From positions 1-62,162 of the forward strand of contig NZ_JANXWD010000142.1 of assembly GCF_025351295.1 (NCBI RefSeq): 62,162 bases of DNA. The letters are read 5' to 3'. Of the stretch, positions 39,030-47,968 are shown piece by piece. The stretch's first letter is position 1. Every line of letters starts with the position of its first letter. Under the pieces are notes generated by a model. It was not told the origin of the DNA. It saw only the letters and a program-made list of their open reading frames with translations, and did no database searches. The position numbers and the translations under genes are program-made. The DNA comes from Phenylobacterium sp. Its GTDB lineage: Bacteria > Pseudomonadota > Alphaproteobacteria > Caulobacterales > Caulobacteraceae.

Positions 39030-40643
39030 CTACAAGTCCAGGTCGCCCCGGCGCGGCAGATCGACGAACGGCTCGGGCTCATGGCCGGTGACCAGGATGC
39101 CGCGGCCCAGCTTGGAACTGCGGATCCCGTAGACGAAATAGACCACGATCCCGAGCGCCAGATAGATCAGGAAGAAGTTCCGGGTCGCCGGAGTGGACAT
39201 CAGGCTCATCAGCAGGATGACGCACATGACCGCGCCGAGGATGGGCACCAACGGGAAGAGCGGTGTCCGGAAGGGGCGCACCAGCCCAGGTTCGCTGCGG
39301 CGCAGGTAGATCACGGTGATGCAGACCAGGGCGAAGGCGGCGAGCGAGCCGACATTCGAGAGGTCCGACAACGCGTCCAGCGACAGGAAGCCCGCGGCGC
39401 ACATGGCTGCGACGCCGACGATGATGGTGTTGATCCACGGGGTCAGGAAGGTCTTGTGGACGCTGGCCAGCGCCGGCGGCAGCAGCCCGTCGCGGGACAT
39501 GGTGTAGAAGACCCGCGTCTGGCCGTAGAGCAGCACCAGCATCACCGAGGAGAGCCCGGCGATGGCCCCGATCTTCACCAGCAGGGCGAACCAAGGCAGG
39601 TGCATCCGGTCGGCGGCCAGCGCGATCGGCGCCGGAACGTCCAGGTCGGCGTAGGGCACGATCCCCACCAGCACCGCGCAGGTCATGATGTAGAGGACCG
39701 TGCAGATGATCAGGGCGCCCAGGATGCCGATGGGCATGTCCTTGCCCGGGTTGCGGGATTCCGCGCCGGCGGTGGAGACCGCCTCGAAGCCCAGGTAGGC
39801 GAAGAAGATCACCGCGGCGGCGTGGATGACGCCGCCGATGCCGTATTTGTGCGAGGTGTCGCCGGTGACCACCCCGACCAGCGCGCGCCAGATCTGGTGC
39901 AGCATGTCCATGTTGGTGCCCACCGGCCGGGCCGGGATTTCGGCCGGCACCAGCGGCGACCAGTTGGCCGGGTGCACGTACTGCGAGCCGATGGCGATGA
40001 AGAGCACGACCACCGTCAGCTTGATGGCGACGATGATGTTGTTGACGGTCGCGGACTCCGAGACCCCGCGGATCAGCAGCAGGGTGACCAGGCCGACGAT
40101 GGCAATGGCCGGAAGGTTCAACACTCCGGTGCCGATCACCACCCCATCGTGGTTCTTGACGATCACCCCCGGCGCGGCCTGCAGCGCCGCGGGTATGTCG
40201 AGCCCGAAGTCGTGCATCAGACTGACGAAGTAGCCCGACCAGCCGACCGAGACAGTCGAGGCCGCGAGCCCATACTCCAGCACCAGCAGCAGGCCCATGA
40301 CCCAGGCCGCCCCCTCGCCCATCGAGGCATAGGTGTAGGAATACGCCGATCCCGACACCGGCAGGGCCGAGGCGAGCTCGGCGTAGCAGAGCGCCACGAA
40401 GGCGCAGAGCGTGCCGGTGATGACGAACGAGATCATGATGCCGGGGCCGGCGAACTGGGCGGACGCGCGTCCGGTCAGCACGAAAATCCCGGTGCCGATG
40501 ATGCAGCCGATCCCCAGCAGCACCAGGTTCAGCGCCCCCAGCGAGCGTTTCAGCTCCCCATGCTCATGCTCGGCCTGGATCTGCCCGACCGATTTGCGCA
40601 GGAAGATGCGCGCCATTCCATTCGCCATACGGCTGTTTCCCAT
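39030..40643 (-). CDS. APC-family amino acid permease
   Basis: The 537-residue membrane protein has about 12-13 predicted helices and the APC consensus: LLGIGCIIGTGIFVLTG in helix 1, AFVALCYAELASALPVSGSA in helix 2-3 with the Glu, and FFAYLGFEAVSTAGAESRNP. It resembles the cationic/neutral amino acid branch (YfnA, CAT-like). It imports amino acids by proton symport. The start ATG at 40643 gives a short basic N tail; two more Mets within the first 10 codons are alternatives. It ends 25 bp before the hrpB start on the same strand. Confidence 0.9.
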   Translation of the reverse strand: MGNSRMANGMARIFLRKSVGQIQAEHEHGELKRSLGALNLVLLGIGCIIGTGIFVLTGRASAQFAGPGIMISFVITGTLCAFVALCYAELASALPVSGSAYSYTYASMGEGAAWVMGLLLVLEYGLAASTVSVGWSGYFVSLMHDFGLDIPAALQAAPGVIVKNHDGVVIGTGVLNLPAIAIVGLVTLLLIRGVSESATVNNIIVAIKLTVVVLFIAIGSQYVHPANWSPLVPAEIPARPVGTNMDMLHQIWRALVGVVTGDTSHKYGIGGVIHAAAVIFFAYLGFEAVSTAGAESRNPGKDMPIGILGALIICTVLYIMTCAVLVGIVPYADLDVPAPIALAADRMHLPWFALLVKIGAIAGLSSVMLVLLYGQTRVFYTMSRDGLLPPALASVHKTFLTPWINTIIVGVAAMCAAGFLSLDALSDLSNVGSLAAFALVCITVIYLRRSEPGLVRPFRTPLFPLVPILGAVMCVILLMSLMSTPATRNFFLIYLALGIVVYFVYGIRSSKLGRGILVTGHEPEPFVDLPRRGDLDL

Positions 40644-40762
40644 ATCGATTCTGCCCGCAAAGGGCTTATCGGCACGCTAGCTGTGCCAACCCGACCTCGC
40701 AATCGGGGGCAGATTGTCGCCGGCCTTCCAATTTGCGCCCTGAAACACGATCATGGGGGCAC

Positions 40763-41440
40763 ATGAACGCACCAGCCCCACCCCTGCCGATCCGCGCCCT
40801 GATCGCGCCGGTGACCCCGTTGCAGCAGAACTGCACCATCGTCTGGTGCGCCAGGACCAGGAAGGCGGCGATCATCGATCCCGGCGGCGAGGTCCCGCGA
40901 TTGATGGCGGCGCTGAAGGAGCACGACCTGACGCTGGAGAAGATCTGGATCACCCACGGCCACCTGGACCACGCGGGCGGCACGGCGGCGCTGAAGGACC
41001 TGACCGGCGTGCCCATCGAGGGCCCGCATCCGGACGACGCCTTCTGGATCGACCAGATCGACGCGTCTGGCGCGAAATGGGGGATGCCGGAGGCGAAGGG
41101 CTTCACCCCCGACCGCTGGCTGCACGACGGTGACGTGGTCACCCTGGGCGAGACCGCGTTCGAGGTGATCCACTGCCCGGGGCATACGCCGGGGCACATC
41201 GTCTTCTTCAACCGGGCGGCGCGCTTCGCCCAGGTCGGCGACGTGCTGTTCCAGGGCTCGATCGGGCGGACGGATTTTCCCCGCGGCAACTATCAGGACC
41301 TGATCGACGCGATCACGGGCAAGCTGTGGCCGCTGGGCGACGACGTGCGATTCGTGCCGGGCCACGGGCCGATGTCGACCTTCGGCCAGGAGCGCCTGAC
41401 CAATCCGTTCGTGGCCGACGCCGTGCTGGCGGGCGAATGA
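40763..41440 (+). CDS. MBL-fold metallo-hydrolase (YcbL/glyoxalase II-like)
   Basis: The 225-residue protein shows the metallo-beta-lactamase signature THGHLDHAGG (HxHxDH, around residue 75), a later CPGHTPGHI with a zinc His and VGDVLFQGSIGRTDFP with the bridging Asp; VPGHGPMSTFG closes the site. YcbL-type enzymes hydrolyse thioesters such as S-lactoylglutathione. The ATG at 40763 is chosen by the family N terminus (ALIAPVTPLQQNCTIVW). It is divergent from the permease. Confidence 0.88.
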   Translation: MNAPAPPLPIRALIAPVTPLQQNCTIVWCARTRKAAIIDPGGEVPRLMAALKEHDLTLEKIWITHGHLDHAGGTAALKDLTGVPIEGPHPDDAFWIDQIDASGAKWGMPEAKGFTPDRWLHDGDVVTLGETAFEVIHCPGHTPGHIVFFNRAARFAQVGDVLFQGSIGRTDFPRGNYQDLIDAITGKLWPLGDDVRFVPGHGPMSTFGQERLTNPFVADAVLAGE

Positions 41441-41521
41441 GCCGCGCTTCGGTCACCATTGGGACACCTCGGTTTCAAGTGAGACATCCGCAGGTTACGG
41501 CCGGCGCACACGTTGCCGCCC

Positions 41522-42259
41522 ATGGAGTTTGCGACTGACATGGCCGGGGCCGGCGCCCGTATCCTGATGGTCGACGACGACCCGGGTATCCGCGACGTGG
41601 TGTCCGACTTCCTGGGCAAGCACGGCTACAAGGTCGAGACCGCAGCCGACGCCGAGGAGATGGAGCGCGCGCTGGAGCGCGGGCCCGTCGATTTGATCGT
41701 GCTGGACATCATGATGCCGGGCGAGGACGGGCTGGCGGTGTGCCGCCGGTTGACCTCCACCGACTCCGCGCCGCCGATCATCATGCTGTCGGCCATGGGC
41801 GAGGACACCGACCGCATCGTGGGCCTGGAGCTGGGCGCCGACGACTACCTGGCCAAGCCCTGCAATCCGCGCGAGCTGCTGGCCCGGGTGCGGGCGGTGC
41901 TGCGCCGGGCCGAGCAGCGGACCAGCGGCGGCGCCCTGGGCGCGGGTTGCGAGTTCGCCGGCTGGCGGCTGGACCTGGTGCGGCGCGAGCTGCGCTCTCC
42001 CGTCGGCGTGGTGGTGAACCTCTCGTCCGGCGAGTTCTCGCTGCTGCGGGCCTTCGTGGAGCGGCCGCAGCGGGTGCTGACCCGCGACCAGCTGCTGGAA
42101 TTCGCCCGCGGGCCTGACAGCGACGCCTTCGATCGCGCCATCGACGTGCAGATCAGCCGGCTTCGGCGTAAGCTGGACGACGGCGGCGGGGGCCACGACC
42201 TGATCCGCACGATCCGCAACGAGGGCTATATGTTCACCGCCAAGGTGAAGCGCACGTGA
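41522..42259 (+). CDS. OmpR-family response regulator
   Basis: The 245-residue protein has a receiver (ILMVDDDPGIRDVV, phospho-Asp in LIVLDIMMPGEDG, Lys in LAKPCNPRELL) and a winged-helix trans_reg_C domain (LSSGEFSLLRAFVERPQRVL, AIDVQISRLRRKLDD, IRTIRNEGYMF). It is an OmpR-like transcription regulator partnered with the kinase after it; the stop overlaps the kinase's GTG by four bases. The ATG at 41522 is preferred to a TTG three codons upstream. No target site is recognisable. Confidence 0.92.
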   Translation: MEFATDMAGAGARILMVDDDPGIRDVVSDFLGKHGYKVETAADAEEMERALERGPVDLIVLDIMMPGEDGLAVCRRLTSTDSAPPIIMLSAMGEDTDRIVGLELGADDYLAKPCNPRELLARVRAVLRRAEQRTSGGALGAGCEFAGWRLDLVRRELRSPVGVVVNLSSGEFSLLRAFVERPQRVLTRDQLLEFARGPDSDAFDRAIDVQISRLRRKLDDGGGGHDLIRTIRNEGYMFTAKVKRT

Positions 42260-43599
42260 GGTCCGGCGGCCTGCCCGCGGCCCCGCTGGTCATTCAGCTT
42301 CTGACCCTCACCGGCCTGACCCTGGTCGCGGCCTGGGCGATGAGCACCTTCCTGTTGTTCATGCTGCCGCCGCCGGCGCCGGACTTCTACCGCCTGTCCG
42401 AGATCGAGCGGACCTATCGCGCAACGCCGCCGGTCTTCACCGACCGCAAGGCGCTGGAGCTGGAACGGGTGCACAAGCCGCCCTCGCCGCAGCTCGAGGG
42501 CCAGGCGATGCCCGCCATCCGCGCCAAGATCGCGGCGGATCTGGGCCTGCCGGTCGCCAGCATCGTCATCGCCGGCGAGCGCGGGCCGCTGGCCGACCGT
42601 CGGGTCGGGCGGATCATCCGCGACCGCGCCGCCCGGGTCGACCGGCGCGAGGAGGAGCACTTCCTCATCGCGCCGTTCAAGGTGGGCGTGCGCCAGCCCG
42701 ACGGCGGTTGGACGGTGGTCAGGACCCAGCAGCCGTTTCTGCTCAACGACTGGCAGCAACGCGTCGCCCTGTGGTTCGCGCTGTCGGGGCTGGCCATGTC
42801 GCCGGTGGCCTGGATCTTCGCGCGGCGGCTGTCGAAGCCGATCCAGGTGTTCGCCGACGCCGCCGAGCGGCTGGGCCGCGACCCCAATGCGCCGCCGCTG
42901 GAGGTCAAGGGCCCCGCCGAGATCAGCGTGGCCGCGCGCGCCTTCAACGAGATGCAGGAACGCCTGCGCCGCTACGTCGACGACCGCACGGCGATGGTGG
43001 GGGCCATCGCCCACGACCTGCGCACGCCGCTCACCCGCCTGCGATTCCGCATCGAGGCCCTGCCGGAGGACCAGCGGGCCAAGTATGCCTCCGACCTGGA
43101 CCAGATGGAGGAGATGATCACCGCCACCCTGGCCTTCGTGCGCGACGCGACGCGGCCCGGCGAACGTACCCGGATGGAGCTGTCGTCGCTGGTAGAGAGC
43201 CTCTGCGACGAGATGGCCGAGACCGGCGCCAGGACCGAGGTCGAGGCGGGGGAAAAGGTGATCCTCGAGGCCGACCCGATGGCGCTGCGCCGGCTGATCG
43301 CCAACCTGCTGGAGAACGCCGTGAAATTCGGCGGCCGGGCGCGGGCGCGGGTGTTCAGCGACGCCGGCCATGCGGTGGTGGAGATCGACGACGACGGCCC
43401 CGGCATCCCGCCGGCCGACACCGAGCGGGTGTTCGAGCCCTTCTACCGCCGCGAACCCTCGCGCAGCCGTACGACCGGCGGCATCGGCCTGGGCCTGGCC
43501 GTGGTGCGCTCCATCGCCCGCGGCCACGGCGGCGACGTGAGCCTGATCAACCGGGCCGGCGGCGGCTTGCGGGCGCGGGTACAGTTGCCGATGGGGTAG
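42256..43599 (+). CDS. EnvZ-type sensor histidine kinase
   Basis: The 447-residue kinase has two membrane helices (about 11-36 and 170-192) flanking a periplasmic sensor, then HAMP, the H-box GAIAHDLRTPLTRLRF with the phospho-His, N-box NLLENAVKFGG, G1 DDGPGIP and G2 TGGIGLGLAVV. It should phosphorylate the regulator just upstream. Start is GTG at 42256, overlapping the regulator's stop. The stimulus is unknown. Confidence 0.92.
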   Translation: MRSGGLPAAPLVIQLLTLTGLTLVAAWAMSTFLLFMLPPPAPDFYRLSEIERTYRATPPVFTDRKALELERVHKPPSPQLEGQAMPAIRAKIAADLGLPVASIVIAGERGPLADRRVGRIIRDRAARVDRREEEHFLIAPFKVGVRQPDGGWTVVRTQQPFLLNDWQQRVALWFALSGLAMSPVAWIFARRLSKPIQVFADAAERLGRDPNAPPLEVKGPAEISVAARAFNEMQERLRRYVDDRTAMVGAIAHDLRTPLTRLRFRIEALPEDQRAKYASDLDQMEEMITATLAFVRDATRPGERTRMELSSLVESLCDEMAETGARTEVEAGEKVILEADPMALRRLIANLLENAVKFGGRARARVFSDAGHAVVEIDDDGPGIPPADTERVFEPFYRREPSRSRTTGGIGLGLAVVRSIARGHGGDVSLINRAGGGLRARVQLPMG

Positions 43600-43612
43600 C
43601 GGCGTCCGGGGT

Positions 43613-44254
43613 CTACCCGGCCGCGACCTTCGACCCGACAAAGGCGTAGAGCTGATTGAGCGAGATCGGCTTGACGATGTAGCTGTCGGCGCCGGCCTCG
43701 CTGGAAGCCTGCTCGATCTCGGGGCCGGAATGGGCGGTGAACATGGCGATCGGCGTGCGGCCAGCGCCCTGCTCGCGCTCGAACATGCGGATGGCGCGGA
43801 CGGCCTCAAGGCCGTCAATCCCCGGCATTTCGATATCCATCAGGACCCGGTCGACGCCGCCGTCCTTGAATTTCGCCAGCGCTTCCGCGCCATCGAAGGC
43901 GGGCACCACTTCGATCCCGCGGTCTTCGACCATGGCCCGGATCGTCAGGTGGTTGATCTCATGATCGTCCGCCAGCAGGAGCCGCCGCACGGGCTGCCGC
44001 TCGGAACCCAGCGTCGGCACAGCCGGCGTCTGCACCTGGCCCGTGCGCTGCGCATTCACCAGCCGGACCACGAGGTCGAAACACTTCGTCGTCGCCGCGA
44101 CGCGTTCAAGCTTCGCCAGAGTGCTGGCCACCGCGGCGAGCGGAATGGCGAGTTCCTCGGCGATCTCGTGATCGAACTTGCCGGCCAGGACCAGGCGCAG
44201 GACTTGACCTTGGCGATCGGACTCATGGATGGGCAGATCGCAGTTGGGGCTCAC
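43613..44254 (-). CDS. atypical response regulator: N-terminal LuxR-like HTH, C-terminal receiver
   Basis: The 213-residue protein has the reverse of the usual order. Residues about 13-55 (RQGQVLRLVLAGKFDHEIAE, LAIPLAAVASTLAKL) resemble a LuxR-type HTH, though the recognition-helix polar residues of the family are replaced by Ala. Residues about 90-210 are a full receiver: LLLADDHEIN acidic pocket, DRVLMDIEMPGIDG with the phospho-Asp, TAHS and VKP Lys. It could bind DNA or act as a phosphate sink. The CTATAC palindrome lies about 112 bp upstream of its ATG. Confidence 0.8.
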   Translation of the reverse strand: MSPNCDLPIHESDRQGQVLRLVLAGKFDHEIAEELAIPLAAVASTLAKLERVAATTKCFDLVVRLVNAQRTGQVQTPAVPTLGSERQPVRRLLLADDHEINHLTIRAMVEDRGIEVVPAFDGAEALAKFKDGGVDRVLMDIEMPGIDGLEAVRAIRMFEREQGAGRTPIAMFTAHSGPEIEQASSEAGADSYIVKPISLNQLYAFVGSKVAAG

Positions 44255-44365
44255 AGCATTGGCCTTTGAATTCGTCGGATGTCTGAGCGCGTCCTGCTAG
44301 TCCAGCTGGGGCGCTGCGAGTATTAGATGTGGGTCTTTTCATCACTGACATTCAGTATGTCCGCG

Positions 44366-44381
44366 CTATACATTCGTATAG
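44366..44381 (-). promoter_or_regulatory. palindrome CTATAC-N4-GTATAG, upstream of the HTH-receiver gene
   Basis: A perfect 6-4-6 inverted repeat, CTATACATTCGTATAG, in an AT-rich island of an otherwise GC-rich region, between the lone receiver's stop and the start of the HTH-receiver gene. The 6-N4-6 layout matches FixJ/TodT/StyR-type operators (ATAAAC-N4-GTTTAT for TodT/StyR). Predicted. Confidence 0.55.
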
Positions 44382-44450
44382 TTCGCCGGCCCCTCGATCG
44401 GGCGGTTCGACATGGCGACGACTTGGGGCGCGTAGCGGTCGGCCCGACCC

Positions 44451-44810
44451 CTAGGCGATGCTTTTGAAAATCTCCATCAGCACGTCGCGGTCGAAGGGTT
44501 TGCTCAGGAAGCCGATCGCCCCCGCATCGAGCGCGCGGGTCCGATGGTGGGGCTCGCTGTGCGAGGTGATGAAGACGATCGGAATCGCATGGCCAGTGGC
44601 CCGCAGATGCGCCTGCAGGTCCAGCCCGCTGAGCGCCGGCATCTGCACATCCAGGACCAAGCAATGGATCGTTGGCGGGATTTCGACCGCCAGGAACGCC
44701 TCGGCCGACCCAAAGGACTGCGTCGCGAACCCCAGCGACCCGACCCAGCCCTCCAGGGCTTCGCGAAACGAGATGTCGTCGTCGACGATGCAGACCGTGC
44801 GCAAAGCCAC
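44451..44810 (-). CDS. single-domain response regulator (FixJ-like receiver)
   Basis: At 119 residues it is a receiver only: TVCIVDDDISFREALEGWVG, CLVLDVQMPALSGLDLQ with the phospho-Asp, VFITSHSEP and FLSKPFDRDVLMEI. It has the sequence style of FixJ receivers but no output domain, so it could shuttle phosphate, compete for the kinase or bind a partner. Start is GTG at 44810, with AAGGAG 10 bp upstream. The second CTATAC-type palindrome lies about 134 bp upstream. Confidence 0.88.
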   Translation of the reverse strand: MALRTVCIVDDDISFREALEGWVGSLGFATQSFGSAEAFLAVEIPPTIHCLVLDVQMPALSGLDLQAHLRATGHAIPIVFITSHSEPHHRTRALDAGAIGFLSKPFDRDVLMEIFKSIA

Positions 44811-44943
44811 GTCGCCATCACTCCTTCCCGATCCTGGGGTCAGGCGTCTACCTCGCCTCGCGGCGTGGACTCATCTTCGCAGTGGCGGGGCGGGTTTCAA
44901 GGCGACCGTGGGATGCGCCGGTTGGCCTGATGTATAGGGCTGC

Positions 44944-44959
44944 CTATGCGGAGGTATAG
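44944..44959 (-). promoter_or_regulatory. imperfect CTATAC-N4-G(C/T)ATAG palindrome, upstream of the lone receiver
   Basis: On the minus strand the sequence is CTATACCTCCGCATAG, one mismatch from the perfect palindrome at 44366-44381 and with the same 4-bp spacer. A further half-site GTATAG is at 44932-44937. It lies in the gap between the FixJ-type gene's stop and the lone receiver gene. Likely the same regulator binds both. Confidence 0.5.
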
Positions 44960-44972
44960 CGGCTGGCCGAAG

Positions 44973-45611
44973 CTAAGGGGCCCGTCTGCCGTCGGCGCCG
45001 GCGAGGTCGAGGCGGTCGGCCATCCTGACCAGGTCGACGATGGAGCGCGCGCCCATCTTCTTCATCACCTGGCCGCGGTGAACCTTCACGGTGATCTCCG
45101 CCACGCCGATCTCGCCCGCGATCTGCTTGTTGAGCCGGCCGGACGCCACCAGGGCGAAGACCTGGCGTTCGCGGGCCGTGAGTGTCTCCAGCCGGGTACG
45201 CAGGGCGGTGTCTGCGGCGGCGCCTGCCAGTTGCGCCCGGTCGCGGTCGAGCGCCACCTGGATCGCGTCGAGCAGGTCCTGATCGCGGAACGGCTTGGCG
45301 AGGAACTCCACCGCCCCGGCCTTCATGGCGCCGACCGACATCGGGATGTCGCCATGCCCGGTGATGAAGATCATCGGCAGCCCGGCATCCGCGCCGGCGA
45401 GTTCGCTCTGCAGGTCCAGGCCGCTGCGCCCCGGCAGCCGGACGTCGAGGATCAGGCAGCGCGGCCGCGCCGGCAGCGGCGCGGCCAGGAATTCCGCCAC
45501 TGAGCCGAACAGGCTGACCTGCAGGCCGACCGAACGCAGCAGCCCCTCCAGCGCCTCGCGGATGCCCCGGTCGTCGTCGACCACGATCACATTGGGCGGG
45601 GCGGCGCTCAT
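44973..45611 (-). CDS. FixJ-family two-component response regulator
   Basis: The 212-residue protein has a receiver (VIVVDDDRGIREALEGLL, LILDVRLPGRSGLDL, FITGHGDIPMSVGAMKAGAV, FLAKPF) and a C-terminal LuxR HTH (TLTARERQVFALVASGRLNK, QIAGEIGVAEITVKVHRGQV). This is the FixJ/TodT layout: activator of target promoters when phosphorylated. The start overlaps the end of the kinase (45608 stop) by four bases, so kinase and regulator are co-translated. It is the best candidate to bind the CTATAC palindromes. Confidence 0.92.
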   Translation of the reverse strand: MSAAPPNVIVVDDDRGIREALEGLLRSVGLQVSLFGSVAEFLAAPLPARPRCLILDVRLPGRSGLDLQSELAGADAGLPMIFITGHGDIPMSVGAMKAGAVEFLAKPFRDQDLLDAIQVALDRDRAQLAGAAADTALRTRLETLTARERQVFALVASGRLNKQIAGEIGVAEITVKVHRGQVMKKMGARSIVDLVRMADRLDLAGADGRRAP

Positions 45612-47692
45612 CCCGGCTGCCCCACGGACGCGCGCACGGTGAAGCGGAAGGCCGTGCCGCCGCCCTTGCGCGGCGTGGCCCAGAGGCGCCCGCCATGGGC
45701 TTCGACGATCGAGCGCGAAATGGGCAGGCCGAGGCCGACGCCATCGGTCTTGGTGGTGAAGAAGGAGTCGAACAGCCGCTCCGCCACCTCGGGCGCCAGC
45801 CCGCAGCCGTTGTCCTCGACCGTGACCACGACGCGGCCGGCCGGATCGGTTCCCGTGGTGATGTCCAGCACCCGCGGCCTTCCTTCATTGCCCACCATGG
45901 CGTCGAGCCCGTTCCCGATCAGGTTGAGCAGCACCTGCTGGAGCTGGACCCGGTCGCCCCAGGCCGGCGGAATCCGCGCCGCCAGATGTTTGCGCACCTC
46001 GACATGGTTACGGCGCAGAACCAGGTCCGTGAAGAGCAGGACGTCATCGACGCAAGCATCGATGTCGACCTCCGCGAAGGCGGGCGGATGCTTCGACAGG
46101 AGCGCCCGTGTGCGGTTGATGATGGCGGCGGCGCGTTCGGCGTCGCGGATCGAACGGCCGACCGCCAGCCGCGCCTCGGCCAGGTCGGGCGGATCGTTCC
46201 CCAGCCAGCGCAGGGCGGTGTCGCCGTTGGTCACGATCGCAGCGATCGGCTGGTTCAGCTCATGGGCGATCGAGGACGCGAACTCGCCGACCGAAAGGAC
46301 GCGCGACACCCGCGCCAGTTCGTCCAGGTTCTCGCGCGCCCGCGCCTCCGCGGCGCGCCGGGCCCGTTCGGACGCCTCGGCCTGCGCCTGTTTGCGACGC
46401 AGGTCCGCCTCCAGGACCTTGCGCCGGGAGATGTCGCGCACGCTGTCGGTGTAGCCGACTGGACGGCCCTCGGCGTCGCGGGAGACGGCCGGATTGCCCT
46501 CGACCCACACATAGTCGCCGGCGGCGGTGCGCAACCGCCACTCCTGGCTGACCACGCCGTCGGCCAGGCTGGGATCGAGCTGGACGGCCATCGCCTTGCG
46601 GGCCGTCGCCACGTCGTCGGGGTGCACGAAGCTGAAACAGCTGTGGCCGACCAGATCGGCCGGCTCATAGCCCAGCTGCCGGACCGCGGCGGAGGCATAG
46701 CGGATGTTCGCCTGCGCATCGAACTCGAAGACGATGTCCCGCGAGTTCTCGGCCAGCAGTCGGTAGCGCGCCTCGCCCAGGCGCGCCGCGTCATGGCCCC
46801 GGCGCCCGTCGGCCAGGGCCGCGGCCAGGGGAAAATTGGTCGCGACCACGCCCAGGAGGAACAGCTGCAGCAGGATCACCCGCTCTGTCGGGTCGTCCGC
46901 CATCAGCCACATGGGGCCATGGCCGCGCACTGTGAAGCCGACCGCCAGGATCGCGGTCAGCAGGATTCCGATCGCCGCGCCCAGCACCTCCAGCTGGAAG
47001 ACCACCACCAGCAGCGGCGCGAAGATCAGGTAGATCAGGTCGTAGTGCGCCTGCTGGAACACCAGGCTCACGGTCCCGGCCAGGGCGGCCAGGCTCAAGG
47101 CGGACCAGACCAGCTTGCGGCGCGAGATGGCCCGCCGCCCTTCCGGCGGCCGCAGCAGGAGCACGATCGGAGCGGCGGTCATCTGGCCGAGCGCATTGGC
47201 CAGGGTCCAGACCACGGCCGCCGAGAGGATGGAGCCCCGCCCCAGCCAGTCCAGCACGACGCCCGCCCCGACCGCGCCGACCGCCGCCGAGGCGATCGCG
47301 GCCAGGCCTCCGACCGCCACCACCCGCAGGCGCGAGAGATCGGGCGCGCCGCCGCCGAACGCGCGGATCGCCGTGGCGCTCAGGCCCACCTCCAGAAGAT
47401 CGCACAGCGCCAGGCCGAACGACGAGCGCACCGCGCCGCCGTTCATCAGGCCACCCGCGGCGATGCCGATCAGGCCAGCGGCCAGGATGGCCGGCCACTC
47501 GCGGCGCTCCCGGCGCAGCAGGGCGGCCAGCAGCACGCCGTTCGCGGGCCAGACGGGCGCGATCCGGCTGGGTCCCAGCATGGCCAGGGACAGCCACGCC
47601 AGGGCGAAGGCCGCCGCAGCGACGCCGGCGCAGACCAGAAGCCGCTCGGTCGGCCTCGCCCGCTGGCCTTCACCTCCTGGCGTCGTGACCAT
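45608..47692 (-). CDS. MASE1-PAS hybrid-type sensor histidine kinase
   Basis: The 694-residue kinase begins with an N-terminal MASE1-like membrane sensor of about eight helices (PVWPANGVLLAALL, VVWTLANALGQMTAAPIVLL), then a PAS domain with PAC (YRLLAENSRDIVFEFDAQAN, SQEWRLRTAAGDYVWVEGNP), a coiled coil, and an HisKA-type core: SSIAHELNQPIAAIVTNGD H-box, NLIGNGLDAMV N-box, VEDNGCGLAP G1, VGLGLPISRSIVEAHGG G2. ATG at 47692. The stimulus is likely sensed in the membrane or by the PAS; ligand unknown. Confidence 0.9.
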   Translation of the reverse strand: MVTTPGGEGQRARPTERLLVCAGVAAAAFALAWLSLAMLGPSRIAPVWPANGVLLAALLRRERREWPAILAAGLIGIAAGGLMNGGAVRSSFGLALCDLLEVGLSATAIRAFGGGAPDLSRLRVVAVGGLAAIASAAVGAVGAGVVLDWLGRGSILSAAVVWTLANALGQMTAAPIVLLLRPPEGRRAISRRKLVWSALSLAALAGTVSLVFQQAHYDLIYLIFAPLLVVVFQLEVLGAAIGILLTAILAVGFTVRGHGPMWLMADDPTERVILLQLFLLGVVATNFPLAAALADGRRGHDAARLGEARYRLLAENSRDIVFEFDAQANIRYASAAVRQLGYEPADLVGHSCFSFVHPDDVATARKAMAVQLDPSLADGVVSQEWRLRTAAGDYVWVEGNPAVSRDAEGRPVGYTDSVRDISRRKVLEADLRRKQAQAEASERARRAAEARARENLDELARVSRVLSVGEFASSIAHELNQPIAAIVTNGDTALRWLGNDPPDLAEARLAVGRSIRDAERAAAIINRTRALLSKHPPAFAEVDIDACVDDVLLFTDLVLRRNHVEVRKHLAARIPPAWGDRVQLQQVLLNLIGNGLDAMVGNEGRPRVLDITTGTDPAGRVVVTVEDNGCGLAPEVAERLFDSFFTTKTDGVGLGLPISRSIVEAHGGRLWATPRKGGGTAFRFTVRASVGQPG

Positions 47693-47968
47693 GACCTTGC
47701 CTCAGGGCGCGGGGTCGACGCCCCGGGCGATACTGCGTCGAAGCGGCGGTATGTGGCAAATGGCGCGCAGACCGCCTCGACCCCCATCGAGGCATTGCGG
47801 CAGGAATAAGAACCGGTCGCAGCGACGCAACCTTGACCGCCACTCGGGGGTTAGCCCCACAAGCCCCCGCGAGAGGTCATGTCAAAGCCGTCGAAACGGT
47901 ACGACCTACAATCCCCCAGCGCCTCGCGGGACCTCGACCCCACGTCCCCCGATGAGGAGAGCCCCCCA

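Noticed and set aside
44821..44821. ATG directly after AAGGAG upstream of the lone receiver
   Set aside because: It is out of frame with the receiver domain; the GTG at 44810 is in frame and is used.
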